Source: Calonectria ilicicola
Taxonomy: Eukaryota; Ascomycota; Sordariomycetes; Hypocreales; Nectriaceae
Reading direction: 5' to 3'
Assembly: GCA_020809705.1 (NCBI GenBank)
Contig: CP085825.1
Coordinates: 4,030,001 to 4,094,000 of the forward strand
DNA length: 64,000 bases
The notes under the pieces were generated by a model. That model was not told the DNA's origin, made no database searches, and saw only the letters and a program-made list of their open reading frames with translations. Position numbers and translations under genes: made by a program. Below, piece by piece: positions 26,151-37,064 of this stretch (position 1 is the stretch's first letter; each line of letters begins with the position of its first letter).

Positions 26151-27283
26151 ACCGTGACGGTACGGTAGGCCCGTATCCGTAATCCGGGGCCCGGCTGCTG
26201 GCGTGCCGATGACCAAACCAACAAGCCCAAGCAAGCCGGGTTGCTGCTGCTTGTTGCTGCTGCCAACACTGGCGGTCCGCCCAGGTTAAGCAAAACAAAT
26301 ATGGAGAAGGATTGCTGCGTATGTAGGTGTGTCGTACGGATAGGCTTGGTCAACCTCGCCGCACGGGTCGGGTCTCTGTCTCTCTCGCCTGCCTCGTGTG
26401 TGCGCACCGGTTGAGAGGGCGGGGAGGAAGGCGAATCCTTCTCGTCCTATCACCATGATGAAAATCCATCAATCCATCCATGCCTTACTCGTCAAATCGG
26501 ATCCGTCAAAACGACTCGCCCAGCCAAGCTTGATGCGAAGTGCGCCTAACCAACTGCGCTCTCATCTCCCGGGGGCGCCTCTGCCCTTCCGGCTGGTGCT
26601 CACCCTATCAGCGGCCGAGCCTTTGCTTTACACATTCATGTCCCATGGCCTCGCCGCCCTCATTAGCTGGCGCTTGGCGCCTTGTATCCCGATAATGGTC
26701 TCTTTTTTTTTTCGTTTTTGTTTTTTTGGTCTAAATTCCGGCTTGCCATACGCCCGTAGTTCGGATTTTGGTTGTAGTTGGATGCAGTCTATGACGCATA
26801 TTATTCCTTTTCACCATTGCTGTCCATGATGCACTCCTTTTCTTGGGCTCTGGTGTCTTGTTCATCCCGGGCCCCCTCTCCCGCCCCGATGGTGACACTC
26901 GCTTTGAACCCCAAAGTCCTAGGTACCTTGTCTAGCAGCCGCCCCAGTACTAGATACCTGTACCTAGCTCCTTTCCTCCCCCCTCCCCCCAGCTGGCTGT
27001 CCTCTTCGAGGGTTCCCCCGAGTACCCAGGCTGCCTGCCTCTGTGTTGCCCAAGAGGCGGCTGTCTTGCCCACTCAACACCCACTGACCCCTCCACCCGC
27101 GCGCCCAGCATGGATTTCCACCAGCTAGTCATCCACTTGTACAGATACCTGCTGACCAACCACCAGCCCGTCGCCAACAACCCCATCCCCATGTACCCCC
27201 CTCCAGCAGCACTACTGGCCTTGCCTTGCCTCGCCTTCCCACCCCAGTAGCCATGTAGCAGGGCCCTTGCTGTGGACTACACC

Positions 27284-27298
27284 TACCTAGTCTAGGTA
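27284..27298. repeat. Perfect inverted repeat of the CTAGGTA motif
   Basis: TACCTAG-T-CTAGGTA forms two 7-bp arms around a single base, about 520 bases upstream of the Ras2-type start codon. Related motifs are CCTAGGTACC (26918-26927) and TACTAGATACCTGTACC (26948 onward). It could be a dimeric protein binding site or simply a frequent sordariomycete intergenic word. Confidence 0.5.
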
Positions 27299-27818
27299 CG
27301 CTACCTCACCGGGCTTCCCTCCCTACTTGACTGTAGGCCCAGTACGTACCGCAGCGAACAAGGCCCCGCCCACAAGTATCCACCCGCGTCTTCCAACTTC
27401 GCCGCTCAGCAAAGACGGTCCATGGGGCTTCGACCATACATCTCTCTCACCCGGCTGCTTTTACCACTACTTTGGCCACTGTTGTTGCTGCTACTGCCCT
27501 CTCTCTGGCTGCTAACGTCGTGCCGCCGTCTCTCGCCCTACCAAACAGTACAATTGCTGGCCCCAGCTCCTACCTCCATCAAGCCACCCCCTCTTCGTTC
27601 CTTGCTTTTCCTCCCCTCTACCTGTGACGACCTCTTGTCAACTCAAAACCTCCACAACCACTCCGCGAGACAATCGTCCCCAGCATTGTCTCCAACCCTC
27701 CCTATCGCCTCTCCCCCCTCGTCCTCTGGTCTCCTCGACCCGGCTCCCTCCACAACCCCTTGGCCGCTGCCGCACTCTTTTCGCCTTCGCCGTCGTCGTT
27801 GTCTCCGTCGCCGTCATC

Positions 27819-28635
27819 ATGGCCGGCCGCATGGTATTATACAAGCTGGTGGTGCTCGGAGATGGAGGCGTAGGGAAAACGGCCCTGACCATCCAGCTGT
27901 GCCTGCAACACTTTGTCGAAACAGTAAGTCACCCTCCTTAACCGCCAACCACGACTACAGCTTGCATCCGCGTCCCCTTGTCTCCCCGACCAAAAAAAAA
28001 TCCACATCCCCCTTACTAACTCTTCGTCCTCCTAGTATGACCCTACAATCGAGGATTCATACCGTAAGCAGGTCGTCATTGATGGTCAGCCTTGCATGCT
28101 TGAGGTTCTCGACACTGCTGGACAGGAAGAGTACACCGCCCTGCGAGATCAATGGATTCGTGATGGCGAAGGGTTTGTCCTAGTCTACAGTATCTCGTCG
28201 CGCTCGTCGTTTTCTCGCATCAAGCGCTTCCATCACCAGATCCAAAGAGTCAAGGAATCTTGCGCATCATCACCCTCGTACCCTGGCTCACCTCTCTCCT
28301 CCGCCGGCTCGAATCTGCCCGTGCCCATCATGCTTGTTGGTAACAAGAGCGACCGAGTCACCGAGCGAGAAGTCTCAACACAGGAAGGACATGCCCTGGC
28401 TCGCGAGCTGGGTTGCGAATTCGTGGAGGCCTCAGCAAAGAATTGTATTAATGTTGAGAAGGCCTTCTACGACGTGGTCAGAATCCTTCGCCGGCAACGA
28501 CAACAATCCTCACGGCCCGCCGGTGGCTCCAGTGGCCGACAACGGCCAAACGGTGATGCCGGCAGTCACCGGGACCCCTATAGGCACCGAAGAAAGGATG
28601 GCAAGGAGAAGTCGTCCAAGTGTGTCGTGTTATGA
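27819..28635 (+). CDS. RAS2: Ras-family small GTPase, RAS2 type
   Basis: This is a membrane-anchored GTP-binding switch for growth, morphogenesis and cAMP/MAPK signalling. Exons 27819-27923 and 28036-28635 flank a GTAAGT...CTAG intron and give 234 residues. The P-loop GDGGVGKT is at 14-21; note Asp where classical Ras has Ala (GAGGVGKS). Switch I is YDPTIEDSY, and the splice falls just before its Tyr. G3 is DTAGQEEY, G4 is NKSD and G5 is ASAKN. A Ser/Pro-rich insertion (about 111-129) lies before the NKSD strand. The tail is basic and ends in the prenylation box CVVL, which favours geranylgeranylation (Leu at the last position). The overall layout matches the fungal Ras2 group (Neurospora ras-2) rather than Ras1. 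The in-frame region upstream lacks another ATG. Confidence 0.93.
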
Positions 28636-30335
28636 GCAACCCAATTCCCACCAAGATACCTAGTCGGAGCAGGAAAGAGACGGAATGACGGAGCAAAGAG
28701 AGACACGGCTGAACTGGAGGTTTGCCGGCAACGACGGCCGCGGGTGGGGGGCTATGCCATGGCGACCCCTCACTCGCTGGCACGGCTTGACGTCAAGCTT
28801 GGATACGATTGGCGAGATACCGGAAGGGAATGGAGAGACCATTTTATTCTTTTTTTTTCTTCTTCTACTTTTGCGATTTTTAGATGGCCATATTTGCCCA
28901 ACGACAAGGGCAACATGACGACGTAGCATCGAACGACGAACGAAAGCAGACCAGTTCCCGCACCGGCGAATGGCGTACGAACAAAAAGAGGCATATTGGG
29001 GCGCTAGGTATTCTTTTGACATTTATACTATTCTTGTTTGCAAAGTTACTGGCAAGACCTGGGTGCCAGCTGCATCTTCAGACTCTGTGCCTTAGCCTCT
29101 TGATGAACACATGTGAGCGGGGACGGGCAGCTGTGGGTGTTTCTGGAGTCTGATGGGCCGAGAGCCCGTTTCTGCTTTCTCACCCCTTTATGAACAGGAA
29201 TCCTCGCTTGCGCGGGCCTGGAACAAGACGGCATGCTTCTTGTTTTTGTTGGTTTCTTTTTCTTCTTCTTCGTCTAGTGCTCTATTGGACGATGGGGCTA
29301 TCTACTTGATACTGGTGTCCCGGTTGGATTTTACTGTTTGTCACGCCAAAAATCTGATTTATCATACTTTTTGCTGGAGGGCCATTTGCATGCGCCTGCA
29401 ACCACATCCGGCCCGGTGATGATAGAATGGACCTGGAGCAGGATGGGGGGATTGACTTGACTACGAGGATGTTGGCTGGTGGTGAGAACTTGATCGGTGG
29501 AAGAGCGTCTGTTCTCCTCGGCGGCTTGGGGTCTGCTGGGGCTGGTGTGGCTCAAAGAGCAAGACGCGGCTGGAGCTAAGCATGGCAAGGCAGGGAAAGC
29601 GGTGGAAGGGTGCAATTACAGGGATCTTGTCGCCATGTACGACTCGAAGCGGGAGGTTGGATGATAATGTGGGAAGAAGAGAAGCTAAGCATTTTCTGTA
29701 TCTACACGCGCAACATGAGCGCCAGGGAATGGGGGAAAATAGCAGAAGCAAAGATACCAAACAAAGTTGACAGAGATGCCAAACGGCCGGTGCCGACAGG
29801 TGTGTGTGCGCTGTTGTAAGGTGTGGCTCTAAACGGGAAAGGGAATGGAAGCTCTCTCGCACTTAGCCTCGTCGACGTTGACCACACAGTGGTGAGAGGC
29901 TAGTGTGCTGTGTGTGGTGCTGTTGCTGTACTGCGCTGTAGGACAGGACCAGGGACCCCCTGTGCAGTGGACAGTGAGCAGTGGGATACCTATTCCATGA
30001 CATACCATGTCGCCCTCACTTGATGAAAAGAGAAAACGGAACTAATGGAGGCTTGTTGCCGGGATGTGGATGCCGAGTGGAAACGTGGGAAGGGGTTATT
30101 ACGGAGCAAAAAAGCTGTGACCTGCTTGGCCTAACACGTCAACCACAGAGGCTCAAGCAATGTCTACGATGTATGAGTGGCATCAAGATAAGAGGATGTG
30201 TATGTGTGACTTGATGAGAATCGAGACGACGTGGAGTGCGCACTCGCTCTCGCTCTCTCTCCCAATTTCTATTCACGCCGTATTCGATTCACACACACCC
30301 ATTCTCCCGTGCGATGGACCTGTTGCAGGCAAGGC

Positions 30336-30359
30336 TTTTTTTTTTTTAAAAAAAAAAAA
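30336..30359. repeat. T12A12 perfect palindrome
   Basis: Twelve T are followed directly by twelve A, a 24-bp perfect palindrome flanked by GC-rich DNA. Such tracts exclude nucleosomes, but they are also prone to sequencing and assembly error. Confidence 0.8.
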
Positions 30360-31651
30360 TCCCCCGACTTTCCCATCCCACATGCCTTGTCGCCGCCGCT
30401 TCTCCAGTTGCACACTATCTCAGCCACCGTGAGCACGTACCCGGCGCTCGCTGTCACCCACGCGCAGCTGCAGCGGTGCATTTACAGTGCGTTTTTACCC
30501 ACACCCACGCGCTGCCGCCGCCGCCGCTGCCCACCACGCACCACCACGCACATCTCTCACTCCCTGTCTTCCCCCCTCTTCCCTTTGAGCCCCGCGTTAT
30601 CCCACGCTTCCAGAGCTGAAAGGAGCCCAACGGTGGCGCGGACGGGAAACGAGATTCGGTCCCGGCCACGGTCGTAGTGAGAACAGGAAGAGCAAAATGA
30701 CCCTTCTTTTGTTTCTCCACATTCAATGCACCGTTTCTGCTCGGACAGTGGGGTGGGGGGAGCAAAGCTCGTCGTGGCCTGCAGAGGAGAGGAGAGGGGG
30801 GGAGCCAGAGCCATATTCAGAGAGAGCTCTGCAAAGTAAGCTCTACCTCCCCCAGTCAGTGGAGAGAGAGAGAGAAAGAGAGGTAGAGCAAGCTTGTGCG
30901 TGTGGGGGGGAGGGGAGAAGATGGGGGTTCGAGGGGCTAGAAATAAACAAATAAATAATCAGAAAAATAAAAAGAAAACAAGATAAAATAAAAAATAAAT
31001 AACATGTACCCGAGTGTGCGTAGGAGTGGGTGAATGCTTGCGGGCAATCGAGATGAACTACTGGTCTGTACGCTCACGGACTCCGTCCAAACACGGCTGC
31101 AGTCTGGTGCATCCCGCCATCTGCAGGAAGACCACTATGGTTCCCAGGTGGGTGACAGAGCACATGGTGCATGCTACATGCTACATGTTGGCGGACAAGA
31201 ACGGCAAAGTCTAATGCTTGCAGAAAGAGGACAAGACGAACGGCGAGATCAAGACACCAAGACCGGCCACATGCAGGTGTCGCTCAAATGATAAATAACT
31301 TTCTAGGTCTTAGTTATATCCTCCGATGGATGGATGTATGTAGGGTAACGTGGTTTGAAGCTCTAGAGGGGCCCACTTGACTCCTTCTGGCTCCCCCCAC
31401 AACTGTAGATACTGCAGCAGCAACATAGGCAGAGGGGGAGGACTCGCACACTCGTATAGGCAGAGCGAAACCCAGCGTGGCTTAGGGGTGGCAAATTTAT
31501 GCCATGTGCGATAAACTCCCGTCCCACATCTGACCCTCCCCGGGCTCGACGCGTTGAGGAGAGCTCAGTCGTCATTCGGCCATCATCTGCCACCTTTCAG
31601 CTCTTACCCACGCGAGTAACAAGACATACATATAAGAGTCGGACTATTTAT

Positions 31652-31714
31652 GTACACACTCACACACACACTCACACACACACACGTACACACGCACACA
31701 CTCACGCACGCGTA
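31652..31714. repeat. CA-rich microsatellite
   Basis: Alternating CA with periodic CTCA and CGTA interruptions, readable as imperfect ACACACTC units. Confidence 0.8.
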
Positions 31715-34700
31715 TGTGCTAAAGAGGGAAAATGATGATGAATCTCACGGGCAGGTGCAGCTTACACCATCTACTATCATTATCAATTAATTATATTTTT
31801 TTAATAAAAAAAATAAACATTCCAAACAAATTCAATGTCAGACAATTGATAGAGAGGGGGGGGGAGCAGGCAATCACGTTAATACTCGGCATAATCCTCA
31901 CCAACTACCGTTTACGGACAAGGGCCCATCGAAAGTACAAAAAAACAGACTGTGAGACTGCAGCATCAGCTGCGCGTCCAACGAGCACACGAGGAACTCC
32001 AAGTACCTGCTCCTTGCCCAAGTATGGGCCCCCATCCCGCCCGTGCATGAATATTCAACGAGAATAGGCGGCTTTTGCAGCGAGCCGGCGGCGGTGGCGG
32101 CGTATGGCTGCCGCGTGATGCAGTCGATGCTAGTCTCGACCTCGACCTCTCAACCTCGCCGGCAAGATCGACGGGGGGGCGTGCGTGTGCGAAGGCGGGG
32201 GGACGGGCTGGCATAGGCAGTTGGACTGAGAGAGAGAGGGAGGAGGAGGCTATCATTTCCCCATGGCGCAGTGGGGAAACATGGCACATGGCACATGGAA
32301 GATGGGAGATGCACGAGAAGAGAGAGAGAGAGGACAGGCGAGGTTTGAGACATTGCGAACAGACGCCTACAAAAGGGAATTGAAGCCATTCTCGACACGG
32401 CCGAGAGACCCGGGGTCGGCATTAGGGCAGTCCTAGGCAGACTTGGTGGTTCTGTTCCCAACAAGCCCTTCGGCTGAGGTCTTTTCCCAGACCTGGTCGA
32501 CATGAACTGCACACCAAAGTGGCGTCGCCAGCCATTGTGTTGTCACGGCACGGAGTGTCAAAACAAGCGAACATGTACGTAGGTACGGAGTAGTAACCAT
32601 GTCACTACTATTCACGCCTGGCCAGAAGGTGGCTGCGCGCTCGTCTCACCTTGGAGCACTTTAACAGCCTCCCCCCTTCCCAAGTGCCGGGACTAAAAAC
32701 TGGGGACGGGGGACCCAGAAAAACCGCTGTAAACCTTCTTATGGTGCGGCTTTTTTTCCTGTCAAAATGGGAGGCCGTTAGCGATAGGAAGATGGTCCCC
32801 TGGTCGAAATAGCGAGCAGCGAGGGCAAATATCAGTTCCCATGGTGCTGGTCCGGATCGACAGCCGGCCAGCCGTTAGGGGGGGAAAAGACCCGCGAACG
32901 GCCAACGCCTTTGTGCCCTGGTTGTTGCCCAATAACCCTTGCTTAGCACGAACGCTGAACCTAGACCTAGTAGATGGGCGAGGGTAGGGCATCAAAGGGA
33001 GCGAGGGAGGGAGGGTACCTCAATTAGACGAGAGTGTCAAAGGAACGACGAAGGAAAAAAAGGCTGTACATAGGATTTAGTGGTGCTTGATTCATGGGCG
33101 ACGACGCCGCGCCACGTCCGGGGTAGTTAGCCGCGCACATTGACAATTGATGGGCTCCATCGTCGGCTTTAGTGAGGCGGCGGCTTCTGCTTGCGTGGTA
33201 GCAGCCCTGGCCCACAGAACCATCAATCAGTTCGTACCCCCAGCCTATTATACGTTTCACCACAAGTCATGATGATCTCCAAGGGGGTGCCGAGTCAAAA
33301 AAGCCTACGAATCAAGGAGAGTAGGGACAAAAAAAATTATAACGAGAAGGAAATTGAGTTGTTACAAACCTTGACAAACGGATCCCCAAGAGCCGGATCT
33401 CCTCCGTAGGGGCCTTTTGCGAAATAGCCCCCGTCCTCCCCCCATTAAACGGGAAGGTTGCACAGCCGAAACCAATTTATCGAAAGAAAAAAAAAAAATT
33501 CACCTAAACAAGGGGTTTGCCCGCCCACCCCCCGCTGGCTACCCGCTACAGGACATATTCCGACGCAGCTCCCGGGTCCCAGGTAGCGAGAAACACGGGG
33601 AAACGCTCCCGGAGCTGGGGCAGAGCGAGGAAGAAAAAGAAGCATTCAAACGTGGCTTCTTCCGAACGGAGCGAATGCCCACCACCCCGGGAGAGAGGTG
33701 GGCATACCTCGTTCCCCTCCTCCCCTAGTTTCTGGGAAACGGAGCAGACCGCTCGATTGGGAATGTTTCGTCGATGGGGGTACCGAAAGGATGGATTGAA
33801 AGGAGGCCATGAAGGAAGGTAGAAGCTGGAGAAGACGTTGGTCGCTTAAGCCCCCCATGCCATTGAGGGAATGCTTCGCCGCCCCCATGGCCTCTTCGCC
33901 AAGGTAGTTTCCCCAACACAGCATTTCCCCTGGCTAATATGCGATCATGGCATCCCCCAAAAAGGTTTGCCAACAGGGCAACGCCAATCCCTGGTTGACC
34001 CTGTCGGGGGAGGGGTCAGGCATAGGTAGGCAATCCTGATGGGCGGCCATGGGAGCCTCTTGCTCTCTCTCTCTCTCTCGCCCCCCTTCTCCGTCTCTGT
34101 TTCAACTAATAGCCCGTCGGATCTTTTCATTCGGTTCTCGGCCCTGCTGTGCCTTTCATTCGCGTCGTCTCAGCTAGAGCCGGGAAACAAAAGACTCAAG
34201 CCGTGACCGGGACGCACAAGCCGCGTGTGATGGTGATGCGTTGTCTCTCAAGGCGCGGGATGGATCATCCCTGGGTGCTGTGGTACAAGTACACAGAAAA
34301 AAAAGGTGGAAACTTGCGTGTCAATGGTGGCTCTGCGTGAAGAGGTTGGGCTTAGTTGCGAATCCAAATACACACACACTTGGATAGATGCACATGCACG
34401 TACACGTAGTTGGCCTCCCTCCCTATAGCAAAAATATGTTATACAGTATTACTAGCAGTATGCATCCGTCATGATCGGCACCAAGTCAAGGGAAGCCAAA
34501 AACAGAAAGACTATTTCGCCTCATGTTAATTAATAGCTCGGGACGGGTATATGCAGGGACAGTGCGTGCGGGATGCAGAGAACTAAGCATCATGGTGACT
34601 GGAAACATATGCACGCCCGGCTTCTCGCTCAACCCAAGCCCTGGAAGCCCTGGCCCAGGAACGGTCCCCCCCCGTCCAGGAACAAAACAGGCCCAAACGG

Positions 34701-35707
34701 AACGAAGCGAAGCATCGACCTGTAGACGCACCAAGTGTTCATCGCCCGGCAGAGGCATAACAGCCATGGGGCCCCCCTCGTTGCGCGCGCCGGCTGAGGG
34801 AGCCCACAAGGCGGACGCATATCCGCCTCGGCCTCTTTTCGCCTCTACTCTGTTTCACCAGCAAAGAAGCTGGGGGCATCCAACAAGCTCTGCCCCCGCG
34901 CTGCAAGAAGTCACGGATCGTTTCCACGTCAGTGCTTGCGCTCCTACCCCCCCTTTTGCTCGGATCCTGCCTGGTGGCATGCTGGACTTGCGCGTGTCAA
35001 CGCCTTGATTGATGCATAGCAAAAGGCCCGCGCGCAGCCTGCGTCGCAAGTTTGACGTTAGCTGCCTCCCTGAGTGATGGGTTGCATCGCAAATAGTCCA
35101 AACGGCTGTGCACTGGCATTGACTCGAATCAGATATGGACCGTGACACCATGAGGGGTCTTTGATCGACATGTTAGCCGCAACGGCCCTGGGACGAAACC
35201 GGGCGTCATAAGTCTTTCCCGGTAATGGGCTAATAGTTGCCAATTAGATGTATGTAGTTGGAGAGTGCTTGAAAGAATTAGGATAGGTTGGCAATACGTC
35301 GTCAAACTAGACTTCACGGTGACATTTCACGTCATCAAAAACAGACTCATCAAAACGTACGGTAGATCATCTCTATTCAGTAGACTTATCGAAGAGACTC
35401 CTGTTGGCAAACATCCCGCCATCCGTCGTGCCGTATCCCGCGGTGCTTGCCCAAGACGCCAGTGTTGTCCATACCCAAAGAATCCTCGCTGCTAGTTGTT
35501 CAAAGTAAATATGAAAAAAATCCACATTCCCGGTTCACCTCGGGTCATCTATCCAAAAAAATGTGACGTTAAGAAGAAAAGTTGAAGAAGTTCAAGGATA
35601 GTCGGGCGCTCAAGTATGTGAAGCCCGGGTGACGGGTACATTCATCATATCTCCCAGAAAAAAGTAAGAAAAAAGAAACGTGTTTTGTTATATACCACCG
35701 ATGGGCT

Positions 35708-37064
35708 TTATTCTTTGGTTGCGTGTTGATCTCCGAACGGACTACTGTCTCGTCGTTGCACTGCCGCCGGGGCGTCTGTGGTAGCTTTGTTCTCGCCAGC
35801 AGAGTCCTCAATGACGGCGTTTAGACCAGGAGTTGACGACTTGCGGGGTGTTGTTCGTTCGGGGGGATCAGAGAATGGACCTTGGTCCACAGCAGGAGAG
35901 TCGTCGATAATGGTGGTAGCACTTGAATCGCGAGTTGGGTTTCGGCTTGGGGTGGTAGGTCGCGAAGCCTCGTTTGTTACTGATGTGGATGACGAATCGC
36001 TCTCAGACTTGGGGGCAATGTCAATCTTCTTCAAACCACTGACTTTGACAACCTGCGCACGAGTCTGCGTGGCTGTGTTGGCGCTGCTGAGGAAGGTTGA
36101 TCCAATACTGAAGGCGCTCATACCACTCTTGGGCCGGTTCGCGCCAAACCTGCCGAAATCGATGGTAGGAACTGGAGGAGCATCCAAACCTTGGCTACCA
36201 GATTTGACACTGACCATGGTGGGCTTCGCACGCATTCCAGTTTGAGCGGGAGTGAGAACCTGAGCCTGCTTGCCATAGATGGTGGAAGCGACGCTAGATC
36301 GAGGAGCATAAGAGGTGCGAGCATAAGAAGTACGGTCGGTGTAGCCAGACAGGCCAGAGTAGGTTGAGTCTCGGAGGTCACCAGGAACGAAGAAGTGTTG
36401 ATCGTCGCCTGCTGCGGTTCTGCCCTCGGTGTGTTGCACAGGAATCGGAGGAACAGGCGGAACGAGGACGTTCGGGTCAGTCGGGGTTGCGCGGTTTGTG
36501 ACGCCAGGAATGTAGGCGATTTGGATAATGTTGGAGGCTCGGGTAAGAACAGTTGACGCGATAGAGTGAACGGTGTGTGTTGATGGCGGACGTGTCCCTC
36601 TCGATGCGGAATCCACCTTTTCTGAGCCTTGGATAGTGGTCGAATCTTGATCGTAGACGGTCTGGGACATTTCGGACCGCTTGGGCTTAATACAGTATTT
36701 CCAGACGAGGTATGTGGCGATGGCGATGACGACGAGACCACCGACAACACCACCGACAATGCCGCCGATGCTGGGACCGCCGCCGCTGCTTTTGGTGGAA
36801 CTGGAATCATCGGCTACACAGATAGACTTGGCGCATTGCGTGCAGTCGACAGGGACGGTAAACTGGCAGACCGTTCCGTCGGAACACTTGGGGCACTGGA
36901 GTTCGGTGGTGTCGTCGCACTTGACACAGCTGCCGCTTCGGGGAACCAGGTGCATCACTGTGGAGAGGTTAATGGCTGGCGAGCGACGAAGGGAGCGCTG
37001 ATTCCAACTTACTGAGGCTCAGCTCGTCCAGGTCCCTGGCGACGAGATACTGTACGTCCTCCAT
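35708..37064 (-). CDS. OPY2: Opy2-like membrane anchor of the HOG/MAPK pathway
   Basis: This is a single-pass plasma-membrane scaffold which, in yeast, binds the adaptor Ste50 and so recruits Ste11 for osmostress and filamentation signalling. Exon 1 (37064-37013) and exon 2 (36957-35708) are joined through a GTAAGT...ACAG intron, giving 433 residues. An external Cys-rich segment has eight Cys at about 28, 31, 39, 42, 48, 56, 59 and 64 (CVKC, CPKC, CTQC), the Opy2 signature. One transmembrane segment follows at about 81-103 with a glycine-zipper GGIVGGVVGG. The cytosolic tail of some 330 residues is disordered and rich in Ser/Thr/Pro. No cleavable signal peptide is evident, so the first helix probably serves as signal anchor. 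Exon 1 is supported by a good start context and an in-frame junction. Confidence 0.88.

Larger units (their letters stand above)
20643..27818. other. 7.2-kb intergenic tract upstream of the Ras2-type gene
   Basis: No coding region is recognised. The tract includes a CA-rich repeat (24834-24860), a run of 14 G (26011-26024), a CGCA/CGCATC tandem (26085-26138) with a GC-rich hairpin (26134-26150), and a poly-A/T stretch around 23690-23760. Several CCTAGGTACC-type motifs lie between 26918 and 27350. The final 400 bases are CT-rich and form the likely leader of the Ras gene. The longest frame (282 codons, 24049-24897, minus) has no protein-like composition. Confidence 0.5.
28636..35707. other. 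7.1-kb intergenic tract without a recognised gene
   Basis: This lies between the 3' ends of the Ras2-type gene (+) and OPY2 (-), so neither promoter is expected here, which makes its size notable. It has a T12A12 palindrome (30336-30359), GA repeats near 30860-30885, a CA-rich repeat (31652-31714), CT repeats near 34062-34080 and an AT-rich patch at 30940-31005. Frames are short and without domain motifs. No RNA gene was seen. Confidence 0.5.

Noticed and set aside
27422..28183. 253-codon plus-strand frame over the Ras gene start
   Set aside because: It reads another frame through the CT-rich leader and the Ras exon and intron; the Ras protein is clearly the real product.
31652..31714. Regular repeats as a CRISPR array
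   Set aside because: These are simple CA microsatellites; there are no spaced palindromic repeats or cas genes, and the genome is eukaryotic.
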